From the NCBI RefSeq assembly GCF_029027405.1, contig NZ_CP093396.1, positions 2,615,497 through 2,679,496 of the forward strand: a stretch of DNA of 64,000 bases. Reading direction: 5' to 3'. A program made the translations under genes and the position numbers. Each line of letters opens with the position of its first letter. The stretch's first letter is position 1. Under the pieces are notes generated by a model. It saw nothing but the letters and a program-made list of their open reading frames with translations, was not told the DNA's origin and made no database searches. Positions 52,897 through 61,790 of this stretch are shown one piece after another. The stretch comes from Sulfurimonas sp. (GTDB taxonomy: Bacteria; Campylobacterota; Campylobacteria; Campylobacterales; Sulfurimonadaceae).

Positions 52897-53965
52897 GTTA
52901 TATATCGGTGTTATGAGTGGAACCAGTTTGGACGGAGTTGATCTTAGTCTTTGTGAGATAGATGACTCCACTTGTAAGTTGATTTCATCTCTTGAATTTC
53001 CTTTTGACGTAGAACTTAAAGAGGAAATTTTAAGCATTATAAATGGCTCAACTACTTTAGATCAAGTCGGTGTACTTGATAATAAACTTGGTCATTTATT
53101 TGCAGATGCCATAAACACTTTTGTACAAAAACAAAGCATAGATGCTAAGAGTATAGATGCCATCGGTCTACATGGTCAAACACTTTGGCATAAGCCAAAT
53201 GGAGATAACCCTTTTTCTATGCAACTTGGTTGTCCAAATGTTGTGAGTTCTCAAACAAATATAAAAGTTGTTGCAGATTTTAGAAGAATGGATATGGCAA
53301 ATGGAGGGCAAGGCGCTCCTTTTACTCCTGCTTTTCATCAGTTTATATTCAAAGAAAAAAACAGTGCTGTTTTAAACATTGGCGGTATGGCAAATATAAC
53401 TATCTTAGGTGAGAACTTAAGAGGTTGGGATACAGGTTGCGGAAATGTTTTGATGGATATGTGGATACAAAAATGCAAAAATGTTCCCTTTGATAAAGAT
53501 GGAGAGTTTGCAAAAAGTGGAAGCGTAGATGCTGACCTTTTAGATGCTATGATTAACGATGATTACTTCAAACAAATTCCTCCAAAAAGTACAGGTCGAG
53601 AGTATTTTAATGATACCTGGCTTGCAAATCATTTACCTATGTTTCAAACTACAAAAGATGAAGATATACAAAGAACACTTCTAGAACTAACTGCTAAGTC
53701 CATTGCGAATGATGTCAAAGAGAACAAGATTAAATCTCTTATAATTTGCGGTGGTGGAGTTAAAAACAGTTTTTTAATGCAACGACTTCAAGAGTTATGC
53801 AAAATAGAAGTAGCATCTAGCGATGCGGCAGGTGTTAGTAGTGAGTTCATGGAGTCCATGGCTTTTGCATGGTTTGCTTATAAGAGAGTTCATGGAGAAG
53901 TTGTAAAGTTATCAAGTGTAACTGGAGCTACAAAAGACTCAATTTTAGGTGGAATTTATGAATAA
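52889..53965 (+). CDS. anmK: Anhydro-N-acetylmuramic acid kinase
   Basis: 358 residues, near the usual length. The ATP-binding start Gly-Val-Met-Ser-Gly-Thr-Ser-Leu-Asp-Gly-Val-Asp (6-17) and the central Asn-Ile-Gly-Gly-Met-Ala-Asn with Trp-Asp-Thr-Gly are signature AnmK motifs. Ile-Cys-Gly-Gly-Gly-Val lies near the end. It opens the 1,6-anhydro ring and phosphorylates it to MurNAc-6-phosphate. The gene overlaps the symporter by 8 nt. A hairpin follows its stop, then the restriction-modification genes interrupt the pathway cluster. Confidence 0.96.
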   Translation: MSELYIGVMSGTSLDGVDLSLCEIDDSTCKLISSLEFPFDVELKEEILSIINGSTTLDQVGVLDNKLGHLFADAINTFVQKQSIDAKSIDAIGLHGQTLWHKPNGDNPFSMQLGCPNVVSSQTNIKVVADFRRMDMANGGQGAPFTPAFHQFIFKEKNSAVLNIGGMANITILGENLRGWDTGCGNVLMDMWIQKCKNVPFDKDGEFAKSGSVDADLLDAMINDDYFKQIPPKSTGREYFNDTWLANHLPMFQTTKDEDIQRTLLELTAKSIANDVKENKIKSLIICGGGVKNSFLMQRLQELCKIEVASSDAAGVSSEFMESMAFAWFAYKRVHGEVVKLSSVTGATKDSILGGIYE

Positions 53966-53967
53966 AA

Positions 53968-53985
53968 TTATCTATAATTTTGTCA
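53968..53985. terminator. AT-rich hairpin after anmK
   Basis: AAAATTA-TCTA-TAATTTT, immediately after the anmK stop, forms a 7-bp stem. It could end the upstream operon and separate it from the inserted restriction-modification genes. Weak because it is all A/T except two bases. Confidence 0.35.
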
Positions 53986-54048
53986 TATTTATCAAAGCAA
54001 AACTAATAATTAGATAAAATATAATAATAATTTAACTTTAGGAATTTT

Positions 54049-54867
54049 ATGTCTAATATATTAAAAGCCTTTATAAATATTGTAAATAACTATCAAGTTA
54101 ATGTAGCGAATATAACACATGGGAACAATAGAGCAAACAATATGGGTGAAGGACTTGAGGCTTACATTAAAAAAGCTTTTGCCAATAATTTTCAAGAAAC
54201 AAATATAAGAAGACAAAAATCAAATTTAAGACAAACTTTTTCATATATTGGAGCTACAAATAGTCCTCCTGATATTATATTAACTAATAGTGACGCTATA
54301 GAGATAAAAAAAACAGAAACTGTAGGCACTTTGCAATTTAATAGTTCTCAACCTAAACCTAAATTATATTCAACTAACCCTAGAATTAGTGATAGATGTA
54401 AAAATAGTGATAATGGAAATTGGACTGAAAAAGATATCATATACACAATGGGGCATATTCCTAAAGATACTAAACAATTAAAATCTTTATGGTTTGTTTA
54501 TGGAACTTGTTATGCTGCAAATGAAAATATCTATCAAGCAATAGAAACAAGAATTAAACAATCATTAGATCAAATAGATGACTTGAGTATTAATATTGAT
54601 TCTTTAGATATTACATATTTAAGAATTAGGGGAATGTGGGTTATTAAACATCCAAGTAAGGTTTTTGATGACTTGTATGAACAGACGAATGAAGTATTTA
54701 ATTTAATTGCAATTATTCCTATTGATAAATATAATAGTTTTCCCATAGAAGATAGGACTGCAATTGAAAGTATTGAAACAATAGTTACTACAGATGAAAT
54801 TATTTCAGACCCAAATAATGCAGCAGATACCATGAATATAAAACTTTTAGTTTTTAGGGTGACATAA
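54049..54867 (+). CDS. Type II restriction endonuclease, NgoPII-like
   Basis: 272 residues resembling the R.NgoPII family (recognition GGCC in the founding member). Visible are a conserved Asn-Asn-Met-Gly-Glu-Gly-Leu-Glu block near residue 33, the likely catalytic core Pro-Pro-Asp-Ile-Ile-Leu with Ala-Ile-Glu-Ile-Lys-Lys (Asp-X-Glu-X-Lys pattern, about 75-90), and Thr-Met-Gly-His. The gene is AT-rich. It overlaps the methyltransferase start by 1 nt (TAATG). Its position between anmK and amgK suggests horizontal insertion into a recycling cluster. Confidence 0.85.
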   Translation: MSNILKAFINIVNNYQVNVANITHGNNRANNMGEGLEAYIKKAFANNFQETNIRRQKSNLRQTFSYIGATNSPPDIILTNSDAIEIKKTETVGTLQFNSSQPKPKLYSTNPRISDRCKNSDNGNWTEKDIIYTMGHIPKDTKQLKSLWFVYGTCYAANENIYQAIETRIKQSLDQIDDLSINIDSLDITYLRIRGMWVIKHPSKVFDDLYEQTNEVFNLIAIIPIDKYNSFPIEDRTAIESIETIVTTDEIISDPNNAADTMNIKLLVFRVT

Positions 54868-55931
54868 TGAATATTATTTCTTTATTTTCTGGAGCAGGAG
54901 GATTAGATTTAGGATTTGAAAAAGCAGGTTTTAAAACTACTTGGGCAAATGAATATGATAAAGAAATTTGGGAAACATTTGAAAAAAACTTTCCAAAGAC
55001 AACTTTAGATAGAAGAAGTATTTCAAAAATACCATCAGATGAAATACCTGAAACATTAGGACTTATTGGTGGACCGCCTTGTCAAAGCTGGAGTGAAGCA
55101 GGAAAATCAAGAGGAATAGATGATGATAGAGGTCAACTCTTCTTTGAATTTATTCGCGTTTTAAAAGATAAAAAACCTCTATTTTTTTTAGCAGAAAATG
55201 TATCAGGTATGTTAGCTCCCAAACATAAAGATGCATTAGAAAATATCAAAAATCATTTTATAAATAGTGGATATAGTTTATCATTTAAACTTTTAAATGC
55301 TCATGATTATAATGTACCACAGACAAGAAAAAGAATTTTTTTTATTGGTTTTAGAAAAGACTTAAATATAACATTTCAATTTCCAAAAGAATTCGAAAAA
55401 AAAAGATTTTTAAAAGATGTAATTGATGACTTAAAAAATAATGTTTTATCAGCTAAAGATAAAAACTACACAAATAGCGATGAATGCAAAATAGACAATC
55501 ATGAATATATGATTGGTGGGTTTTCTTCAATGTTTATGTCAAGAAATAGAGTGAGAAGTTGGGATGAACCTTCTTTTACAATTCAAGCAGGTGGAAGACA
55601 TGCACCACTTCATCCACAAGCTCCAAAGATGCAGTTTGTTGAGCAGAATAAAAGAATTTTTGTGCCAAAACATGAACAGCTATATAGAAGATTAAGTGTA
55701 AGAGAATGTGCGAGAATACAAACTTTCCCAGATACTCACAAGTTTTACTATAATAATTTAACAGCTGGTTATAAGATGGTAGGAAATGCTGTTCCCCCAA
55801 ATTTAGCATATTTTTTAGCTAAAAAAATAATTGAAGATTTGAATGAACTCCAATTGAATAAATTAATAATAAAAAATTCTATAACCTATGAAAAAAAAGA
55901 ATCTTTTGAAACTCAAATTGCATCACTTTAA
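54867..55931 (+). CDS. DNA (cytosine-5) methyltransferase, partner of the NgoPII-like enzyme
   Basis: 354 residues. m5C motifs appear in order: motif I [10 protein letters not shown], motif IV Gly-Gly-Pro-Pro-Cys-Gln-Ser-Trp (catalytic Cys near 74), motif VI Glu-Asn-Val, motif VIII Gln-Thr-Arg-Lys-Arg and motif X Gly-Asn-Ala-Val-Pro-Pro. The target-recognition region lies at about 190-270. By pairing it should protect GGCC sites; that specificity is inferred. The C-terminal 20 residues look like an unstructured run-on toward amgK, which starts 2 nt after the stop or overlaps it. Confidence 0.92.
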   Translation: MNIISLFSGAGGLDLGFEKAGFKTTWANEYDKEIWETFEKNFPKTTLDRRSISKIPSDEIPETLGLIGGPPCQSWSEAGKSRGIDDDRGQLFFEFIRVLKDKKPLFFLAENVSGMLAPKHKDALENIKNHFINSGYSLSFKLLNAHDYNVPQTRKRIFFIGFRKDLNITFQFPKEFEKKRFLKDVIDDLKNNVLSAKDKNYTNSDECKIDNHEYMIGGFSSMFMSRNRVRSWDEPSFTIQAGGRHAPLHPQAPKMQFVEQNKRIFVPKHEQLYRRLSVRECARIQTFPDTHKFYYNNLTAGYKMVGNAVPPNLAYFLAKKIIEDLNELQLNKLIIKNSITYEKKESFETQIASL

Positions 55932-55932
55932 A

Positions 55933-56871
55933 TTGGATAAAATAAAAGAGTGGTTAAAAACTACTTCATATAAAAACTATGAAATCAGTGTGGCATCTGC
56001 AGATGCTAGTTTTAGAAAATATTACAGGTTATCCTTAGATGATAAAACAGTTTTATTTATGGATTCTTCTTTAGAAAAAGATTCACTTACTCCTTTTATA
56101 GACATTACTTCAAGACTTTTAGAAGTTGGACTTCATGCACCTAAGATACTAAAAAAAAATTTAGAAAATGGCTTTTTAATTATAGAAGATTTTGGAAATA
56201 CTCACTACTTAAATGTTCTAGATGCTAAGAACTTTAAAGAGTTGTATTTACAAGCGATAGACACAATCATAACAATGCAAAAAGCAGGTACAAAAGACTT
56301 GCCTCTTTATGACAAAGCTTTTTTACACTTTGAAATGGACTTAATGAAAGAGTGGTATTTAGAAAAAAATCTTGCTCTTGTTTTAAATGAATCTCAAATA
56401 GAACTTATACAAATGTGTCTAGATGCCATTAGTGATGTTGTTCTTTCTCAACCTCAAGATGTTTTTGTTCATAGAGATTTTCACTCACGAAACATTATGA
56501 TAACTTCACAAAATGAAATCGGTGTTATTGATTATCAAGATGCTATGAGTGGAGCTATTACTTATGATTTGGTTTCACTTTTAAAAGATTGTTATATCTC
56601 TTACGAAAGAGAAGATATTTTAAAACTTGTTTTAGAGTTTCGAGATAAAAAAGGCTTAGATATTGATGATGAAACTTTTATAAAATGGTTTGATTTTATG
56701 GGTTTACAAAGACACATAAAAGTTCTTGGCATCTTTAGCAGACTCTATCTTCGTGATAAAAAAGATGGCTATTTAAAAGATATTCCGCTTACTTTAAAAT
56801 ACACTATCGACACAGCAAATCTTTACAGCGAAACAAAAGAATTAGCAAAATTGCTAAAAGAAGTTCAATGA
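55933..56871 (+). CDS. amgK: N-acetylmuramate/N-acetylglucosamine kinase, AmgK-like
   Basis: About 313 residues from a TTG at 55933; an ATG at 55888 would give 327 and overlap the methyltransferase. Neither start has a ribosome site. The phosphotransferase (APH) fold shows Ala-Ser-Phe-Arg-Lys-Tyr-Tyr-Arg-Leu, the Brenner motif Val-His-Arg-Asp-Phe-His-Ser-Arg-Asn and Val-Ile-Asp-Tyr-Gln-Asp-Ala. With MurU next to it the AmgK assignment is strong: it phosphorylates MurNAc at the anomeric carbon. The weak start suggests that inserting the restriction-modification genes removed its original leader. Confidence 0.88.
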   Translation: MDKIKEWLKTTSYKNYEISVASADASFRKYYRLSLDDKTVLFMDSSLEKDSLTPFIDITSRLLEVGLHAPKILKKNLENGFLIIEDFGNTHYLNVLDAKNFKELYLQAIDTIITMQKAGTKDLPLYDKAFLHFEMDLMKEWYLEKNLALVLNESQIELIQMCLDAISDVVLSQPQDVFVHRDFHSRNIMITSQNEIGVIDYQDAMSGAITYDLVSLLKDCYISYEREDILKLVLEFRDKKGLDIDDETFIKWFDFMGLQRHIKVLGIFSRLYLRDKKDGYLKDIPLTLKYTIDTANLYSETKELAKLLKEVQ

Positions 56872-57521
56872 AAGCGATGATATTATGTGCTGGTCGTGGA
56901 GAGAGAATGCGACCACTTACAGACACTCTACCAAAACCTCTACTTGAGGTAAAAGGCAAACCTTTAGTTGTCTGGCATCTAGAGAAATTATCGCGTTTAG
57001 GCTTTAAAGATGTTGTAATAAATATAGCTCATTTAGGTTTTAAAATACCTGAGCTTCTTGGAGATGGCTCGAAATGGGGTTTAAATATTATTTACTCTGA
57101 TGAGCAAAGAGAAGGAGCGCTAGAGAGCGCTGGTGGAATAAAAAAAGCACTGCCTTTTTTTGATGATGATACTTTTTTGGTTGTCAATGGAGATGTTTTT
57201 TGTGATTATGATTTTGATGGAGATTTTGACTTGAAAGACAAGTTGGCTCATCTTATTTTAGTACCAAATCCAGAACATAATAAAGATGGAGATTTTGGTT
57301 TAAGAGATGATTTTGTCACAAATATCGATGAGGTTAACTATACATTTTCAGGTATTGGGTATTATTCGCCTAAACTTTTTAAAAATATTGCTAATGAAAA
57401 AACTGCTTTAGCACCAATCTTAAAAAAAGCAATACAAAAACAAAAAATCAGCGGAGAAATTTACAATAATATGTGGCACGATATAGGAACACCCCAGCGA
57501 CTGGAAAATATAAACAGATGA
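56868..57521 (+). CDS. murU: N-acetylmuramate-1-phosphate uridylyltransferase
   Basis: 217 residues, a nucleotidyltransferase. The N-terminal Leu-Cys-Ala-Gly-Arg-Gly-Glu-Arg-Met-Arg-Pro-Leu-Thr and Leu-Pro-Lys-Pro-Leu-Leu form the nucleotide site; Asn-Gly-Asp-Val-Phe binds metal. It makes UDP-MurNAc from MurNAc-1-phosphate, bypassing MurA and MurB (and so fosfomycin). It overlaps amgK by 4 nt (ATGA) and mltB by 4 nt (ATGA). The phosphatase MupP, which links AnmK to AmgK in Pseudomonas, is not in this window. Confidence 0.93.
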   Translation: MKAMILCAGRGERMRPLTDTLPKPLLEVKGKPLVVWHLEKLSRLGFKDVVINIAHLGFKIPELLGDGSKWGLNIIYSDEQREGALESAGGIKKALPFFDDDTFLVVNGDVFCDYDFDGDFDLKDKLAHLILVPNPEHNKDGDFGLRDDFVTNIDEVNYTFSGIGYYSPKLFKNIANEKTALAPILKKAIQKQKISGEIYNNMWHDIGTPQRLENINR

Positions 57522-58492
57522 AGAAAACAGTACTACTTTTACTCTTAGCATCTATGTTAAATGCAAAATATACAAACTGTGACTTTCAAAACAAAGATTA
57601 TGAAGATATTTGTAACAAAGCGGTAAAGAGAGGCGTTTCATATAAATACGCAAACGAATTTTTACTATCGTATTTTAAAACACAAAAGTATGATGAGATT
57701 AGCTGGAAGTACCTGCAACCTCGCCATATAACTAAATTTAAGAACAATGAGCGAAAAGCAAATAAAGTTTTAGTGAATCATATTTCAAAGATAGTAAAAC
57801 ATCTAAAAAAGTACAAAGAAGTTTATGATTATAGTGAAAAAACATATGGAGTAAACCGTGAAATCATTGCATCTATACTTATGAAAGAAACTAAACTTGG
57901 ACAAATCAAACCAACTCATGATGCTTTTATAGTTTTTAATACCATAGTTGTAAGAACAAAAGCTAAAACAAAACGCGAAAAATGGCTTCTTAAAATGGGC
58001 AAAACAAATATGATTTCAATCATTAAACATTGTTATAAAAAAGGTGTAACACCTGAACAATGTAACTTGCCAAGTTCTTACGCGGGAGCAGTTGGTATCC
58101 CTCAGTTTATGCCAAATAGTTTTATATATACCAAAGGGTATAAAAACAAAGTGGCTGATTTAACAAAGATGGAAGATGCCATCATTTCAGCTAGTAGATT
58201 TCTTCATAAAAAGGCTGCTTATTCTAAACTTATAGAGTGGAATAAAATGCCAGATATAAAAAAACTAGAATTATCTTGGTATAAATTTGAAGCTAATAAT
58301 GATAATGCATCGCTCGTATACTCTGAAAATAAACATGGAAAAAAGTATGAATGTTTTACTTGTGATAAAGAAAATTTAATCTATTTTAAAGAATACACAA
58401 AAAAAATTATGCGTTACAACAATTCTTCAAATTACGCTATTGGTGTAATGAGATTAGCTTATGATTCCAACAAGAAACTCGACAGAAAATAA
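57518..58492 (+). CDS. MltB-type lytic murein transglycosylase
   Basis: 324 residues when started at the ATG at 57518 (ATGA overlap with murU). A signal peptide covers about 1-15 (Leu-Leu-Leu-Leu-Leu-Ala-Ser-Met-Leu-Asn-Ala). The catalytic Glu lies in Met-Lys-Glu-Thr-Lys-Leu-Gly. The SLT_2 motif Tyr-Ala-Gly-Ala-Val-Gly-Ile-Pro-Gln-Phe-Met-Pro-Asn-Ser is intact. It cleaves glycan strands and forms 1,6-anhydro-MurNAc ends, the substrate source for the recycling genes upstream. It closes the operon. Confidence 0.93.
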   Translation: MKKTVLLLLLASMLNAKYTNCDFQNKDYEDICNKAVKRGVSYKYANEFLLSYFKTQKYDEISWKYLQPRHITKFKNNERKANKVLVNHISKIVKHLKKYKEVYDYSEKTYGVNREIIASILMKETKLGQIKPTHDAFIVFNTIVVRTKAKTKREKWLLKMGKTNMISIIKHCYKKGVTPEQCNLPSSYAGAVGIPQFMPNSFIYTKGYKNKVADLTKMEDAIISASRFLHKKAAYSKLIEWNKMPDIKKLELSWYKFEANNDNASLVYSENKHGKKYECFTCDKENLIYFKEYTKKIMRYNNSSNYAIGVMRLAYDSNKKLDRK

Positions 58493-58534
58493 TAAACATT
58501 TTTTTATAAGATTTAATGTTATATAATACTATCT

Positions 58535-59260
58535 ATGAAATATAGAACTAAATTACCCTTAGATATTATTATTTTAGCTTTGCTAATTATTTTAACAGCT
58601 ATTACTTTATTGTTGTTCGATGTTAGTGAAATGATATATGCCTTTACAAGAAAACATGAAGATTTAGAACTAGATGAATTAATTCTTACCTTAGCATTTA
58701 CTTCTTTTTATATGCTGTTATTTATCGTTCGACGATTTTTTACAATAAAGCAACTTTTAAAACATGCTAATACTGATTCTCTAATTGGAATAACTAATAG
58801 ACGAAAAGGCACGGAGTATATTTTAAATGAAATAGAATATATAAAATCATCAACCTATAACTCTTCATTAATTATGTATGACCTTGACCATTTTAAAGAA
58901 ATCAATGATACATATGGACATGATGTCGGAGACTCTGTATTACAAGAGGTAACACAATTGGTAATTGATGATATAAGAAATAAAGACTCTCTTATTAGAT
59001 GGGGTGGAGAAGAATTTATTTTAATATGTCCTGATTGTGATTTAAAAGACGCAGCTAATTTAGCAGAAAGATTTAGAGCTAAAATAGAAAAACATATGTA
59101 TATAAATAACATTAAATTAACTGCAAGTTTTGGTGTTTCTCAATTAAAATACAAAGAAAATTTCAAAGAACTGCTTATCAGAGTAGATAAGAACTTATAC
59201 AAAAGTAAAGAATCTGGTAGAAATAAGGTTACTCATCTTTTTGCACAGTCCCTATTTTAA
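58535..59260 (+). CDS. Membrane-bound GGDEF diguanylate cyclase
   Basis: 241 residues. Two helices (about 8-30 and 45-65) form a small membrane anchor without a recognisable sensor domain. The GGDEF domain (about 80-238) has Asp-Leu-Asp-His-Phe-Lys and Arg-Trp-Gly-Gly-Glu-Glu-Phe, so it should be catalytic. TATAAT at 58522-58527 starts transcription at 58534 by spacing, one base before the ATG, and no ribosome site is seen: a likely leaderless mRNA, like the other GGDEF gene in this window. Confidence 0.92.
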   Translation: MKYRTKLPLDIIILALLIILTAITLLLFDVSEMIYAFTRKHEDLELDELILTLAFTSFYMLLFIVRRFFTIKQLLKHANTDSLIGITNRRKGTEYILNEIEYIKSSTYNSSLIMYDLDHFKEINDTYGHDVGDSVLQEVTQLVIDDIRNKDSLIRWGGEEFILICPDCDLKDAANLAERFRAKIEKHMYINNIKLTASFGVSQLKYKENFKELLIRVDKNLYKSKESGRNKVTHLFAQSLF

Positions 59261-59275
59261 ATTGTCTACGAGAGG

Positions 59276-60058
59276 TTACTTATGCCACTTCTCTCGCGTT
59301 TTTATCATTAGTTGAGTTTTTCTATCTCCTAGATATTCCATATCAAATAAATCTAGTGCTTTTATAAGGTCGCCCATTTTTTTAAAACCATAATTAACTT
59401 GGGAAAAGGAAGAGTTTTTTCTTATATACATAGACATATCTTTAACATCTGCCCATCCTTGTTCATCTGATGTTCTTTCAACACCTTGTTTAAGTATATT
59501 TATCAGTTTATAGTCTTTTCGTATATTATAGTTGTTTCCAGCATATTTTGTGACGGCTTCAGTAACAGCGGGGTGTTTCTTGTCTTTAAAAATATCTTCA
59601 ATAGTTTCATCATCTTCTAAAACACTTAGTTTTTCAACATATATGAATTGAGAACATGCATTTACAAATGCCATCGGCGTTTTAGATTCTCCATAGCCAT
59701 AGACAGTTAATCCATCAGATAATATTCTTGTGACAATAGGAGTAAAATCACTATCGCTAGTTATCAAAACAACTGCTTCAAGTTCTTTAGTGTATAGAAT
59801 ATCCATAATATCAATTATCATAGCGATATCTGTTGCATTTTTACCTTTTGTATAAGCAAACTGTTGAATGGGTTTAATATTATAATCTTGTAAAATATTT
59901 TCCCAGCCGTGAAGTTTTTTGTCTTTCCAATCTCCGTAAGCTCTTCTGATATTTACAGTTCCATACTGAGATAAATCATCAAATATACTTTCTATGTATT
60001 TTGAACTTACATTATCGCAATCTATAAACATTGCTATATTATTTTGTTGTTTTTTCAT
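59276..60058 (-). CDS. NYN-domain nuclease-like protein with C-terminal OST-HTH domain
   Basis: 260 residues. The N-terminal NYN/PIN-like domain (about 8-150) has acidic residues Phe-Ile-Asp-Cys-Asp-Asn, Ala-Thr-Asp-Ile-Ala-Met-Ile-Ile-Asp and Thr-Ser-Asp-Ser-Asp-Phe, the metal-binding set of this family. An OST-HTH/LOTUS RNA-binding domain follows (about 175-250). This LabA/Limkain-like layout points to RNA processing or regulation. The start has AGGAAAC upstream and TATACT about 50 bp earlier. Monocistronic. Confidence 0.9.
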   Translation of the reverse strand: MKKQQNNIAMFIDCDNVSSKYIESIFDDLSQYGTVNIRRAYGDWKDKKLHGWENILQDYNIKPIQQFAYTKGKNATDIAMIIDIMDILYTKELEAVVLITSDSDFTPIVTRILSDGLTVYGYGESKTPMAFVNACSQFIYVEKLSVLEDDETIEDIFKDKKHPAVTEAVTKYAGNNYNIRKDYKLINILKQGVERTSDEQGWADVKDMSMYIRKNSSFSQVNYGFKKMGDLIKALDLFDMEYLGDRKTQLMIKTREKWHK

Positions 60059-60136
60059 TTTGTTTCCTAGTTTATTTCCAAATAATTTCAGTTGTTGATA
60101 CAGTTTTAAAGAGTATAGCAGATAATATATTTTTTG

Positions 60137-60415
60137 TTATTTAAACTTCTTATCATGAAATTTATACCATTTGCATCGTTTTTTATTTTTTATTGAGTAG
60201 ATGTTGTATGTGAATTTTCTTCCACACTCTTGACACTCAAATGTAGCTCTATTTTTAAATTTGTTATATCTTACAAATAAGAAGTTACCAACTTGGTCAC
60301 CTGTTTTATAAACAATTTTTTCATTTTTCGCATAAGATTTTTCAGTTAGTAGTGCATCTTCTCTTTGTTTTACAAGCCAAGTTGGTTCCTCATCTTCTTC
60401 AAATTCATAATCCAC
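60137..60415 (-). CDS. Small zinc-ribbon-like hypothetical protein
   Basis: 92 residues. The acidic N-terminus contains Asp-Glu-Glu-Pro-Thr-Trp. The C-terminal half has Cys-Gln-Glu-Cys-Gly and a later Cys-Lys-Trp, a possible partial zinc ribbon, with a basic tail. No family recognised. The start is GTG with GGGA five bases upstream, overlapping the end of the DUF1294 gene by 11 nt, so both are in one operon. Confidence 0.6.
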   Translation of the reverse strand: MDYEFEEDEEPTWLVKQREDALLTEKSYAKNEKIVYKTGDQVGNFLFVRYNKFKNRATFECQECGRKFTYNIYSIKNKKRCKWYKFHDKKFK

Positions 60416-60713
60416 TAAAAATCCCTTTGATATATAAAAAAATTACACCTAACTGTATTATAACTACAAGACTAAACTTTATCATAAAAGATGGTTTTCT
60501 TATTTTATGTCTAAATATAAACATAGAGAGTATGGCACCAACTGTTCCCCCGATTAGAGTAGTAAACAATAGTTTGTTTTCAGAGATTCTTGATATTATT
60601 TTAGAATGATTTAGTGCGAGTAATTTATCATATCCATAAAGTAAAGATGCTAGTAAATTACTACACAGTAGATAGACTTCAAAGTAAGTAAGAGTAAAAT
60701 CAATATGTACCAA
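60405..60713 (-). CDS. DUF1294 membrane protein
   Basis: 102 residues with three membrane helices. The family blocks Tyr-Gly-Tyr-Asp-Lys-Leu-Leu-Ala, Leu-Leu-Phe-Thr-Thr-Leu-Ile-Gly-Gly-Thr-Val-Gly-Ala and Phe-Arg-His-Lys-Ile-Arg-Lys-Pro-Ser-Phe are diagnostic of DUF1294. Function unknown; in other bacteria the domain is often fused to a cold-shock domain, which is absent here. The start appears to be TTG without a clear ribosome site, so the true N-terminus is uncertain. An overlapping frame (60650-60853) is unlikely to be real. Confidence 0.75.
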   Translation of the reverse strand: MVHIDFTLTYFEVYLLCSNLLASLLYGYDKLLALNHSKIISRISENKLLFTTLIGGTVGAILSMFIFRHKIRKPSFMIKFSLVVIIQLGVIFLYIKGIFSGL

Positions 60714-60837
60714 TAGTTTTGCCCTTTAGTAGCATCATTTTTATTCCTTTTGCCAAGAATATAGGTAAAGTTAGCAAATGATGTGCCAATAACTGTTTTT
60801 AAGTATAATGCTTCTAAAAAAAGAGGATTTTTATCAG

Positions 60838-61455
60838 ATGAGTAGGATGTCATTTATATTATTAGCTTTATTTTTTAGTCTTGTATTAGTAATTGTATAT
60901 CAAAAAAATAGCAACGATATCAATGGTGTAGTATTGAAGGAGGATAGTGTGATACTGGCATTTGGAGATAGTCTTACTAATGGTTTTGGAGCAGGGTACG
61001 AGTTTAGTTATCCAAAATATATGGAGAGAAAAACAGGTTTAAAAGTTATAAATGCTGGGGTAGATGGAGAGTTCTCCTATGAAGGATTGGCTCGTTTACC
61101 AAAATTGCTAAAACATAAACCAGACTTAGTGATACTTTGTCATGGAGGTAATGATATACTCAATAAACTATCATCAGAAGAGTTAAAAAGCAATCTACTT
61201 GCAATGGTAAGGCTTATTCAAAACTCTGGTGCAAAAGTACTGCTAGTTGGTGTTCCTGACTTTTCTCTTTTTAGTTTTTCTACACATGACATTTACGGTG
61301 AAGTGGCGGATGAAACTGATATATTGCTCGAGGATGAAGTTCTAACACATATAGAATTAAACCGTTCTCTTAAAAGTGACTATGTGCATCCAAATGAAAA
61401 AGGTTATGAAAAGATGGCTGATGCTTTTATTGAAGTGTTGAAGTTAAAAATATAA
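60838..61455 (+). CDS. Exported SGNH/GDSL-type esterase (TesA-like)
   Basis: 205 residues from the ATG at 60838 (GAGGA upstream); an ATG at 60808 lies in the promoter region. One N-terminal hydrophobic helix anchors or exports the protein. Catalytic blocks: Phe-Gly-Asp-Ser-Leu-Thr (block I Ser), the Gly of block II, Gly-Gly-Asn-Asp (block III) and Asp-Tyr-Val-His-Pro-Asn (block V Asp and His). It resembles multifunctional lysophospholipase/arylesterase TesA, acting in the periplasm. Confidence 0.9.
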   Translation: MSRMSFILLALFFSLVLVIVYQKNSNDINGVVLKEDSVILAFGDSLTNGFGAGYEFSYPKYMERKTGLKVINAGVDGEFSYEGLARLPKLLKHKPDLVILCHGGNDILNKLSSEELKSNLLAMVRLIQNSGAKVLLVGVPDFSLFSFSTHDIYGEVADETDILLEDEVLTHIELNRSLKSDYVHPNEKGYEKMADAFIEVLKLKI

Positions 61456-61533
61456 AAACGCTGTCTTTAAGTGTAAGTTCTATATAATGTATCCAAGACT
61501 ACATGACAATAAGTTTAAATAAAAGGAAATATT

Positions 61534-61635
61534 ATGGCAAAAGGTCAAAATGCACAAAAATCAGTTAAGACAAAATCGGTTAAAAGTTTAAAAGAAAAAC
61601 GCCTTGAAAAAAAAGCAAAAAAAGCACAAGGTTAA
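61534..61635 (+). CDS. 33-residue lysine-rich small protein
   Basis: ATG at 61534, eight bases after a clear AAAAGGA. The product (Met-Ala-Lys-Gly-Gln-Asn-Ala-Gln-Lys, then repeated Lys-rich segments, ending Ala-Gln-Gly) is almost one third lysine. A promoter TATAAT at 61483-61488 gives a 40-nt leader. Its place before another Lys-rich peptide and a helicase-domain gene suggests an RNA- or ribosome-associated role. No named family. Confidence 0.6.
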   Translation: MAKGQNAQKSVKTKSVKSLKEKRLEKKAKKAQG

Positions 61636-61643
61636 AATAAGAA

Positions 61644-61778
61644 ATGGCTAAAACAAATTACAGTTATGAAAAACGGGCTCGTGAGATAGAAAAAGAGAAA
61701 AAAAAAGAAGAAAAGCGTAAGAAAAAATTAGCTCAAAAGAGTGATGAAAAACAAGAAGAAGAAATCCAATCAGACTAA
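61644..61778 (+). CDS. 44-residue charged small protein
   Basis: ATG at 61644, 8 nt after the previous stop. The sequence Met-Ala-Lys-Thr-Asn-Tyr-Ser-Tyr-Glu-Lys-Arg resembles small conserved proteins of Gammaproteobacteria that begin the same way and form one charged helix. Positively charged in the middle, acidic at the end. The ribosome site is weak, so it is likely coupled to the upstream peptide. Function unknown. Confidence 0.65.
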   Translation: MAKTNYSYEKRAREIEKEKKKEEKRKKKLAQKSDEKQEEEIQSD

Positions 61779-61790
61779 GGAATCAACTTC

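Noticed and set aside
60650..60853. 67-codon minus-strand frame overlapping the DUF1294 start and the SGNH gene
   Set aside because: No ribosome site and overlap with two better genes. A conserved-looking segment (Ile-Leu-Gly-Lys-Arg) kept it in mind, but evidence is insufficient.
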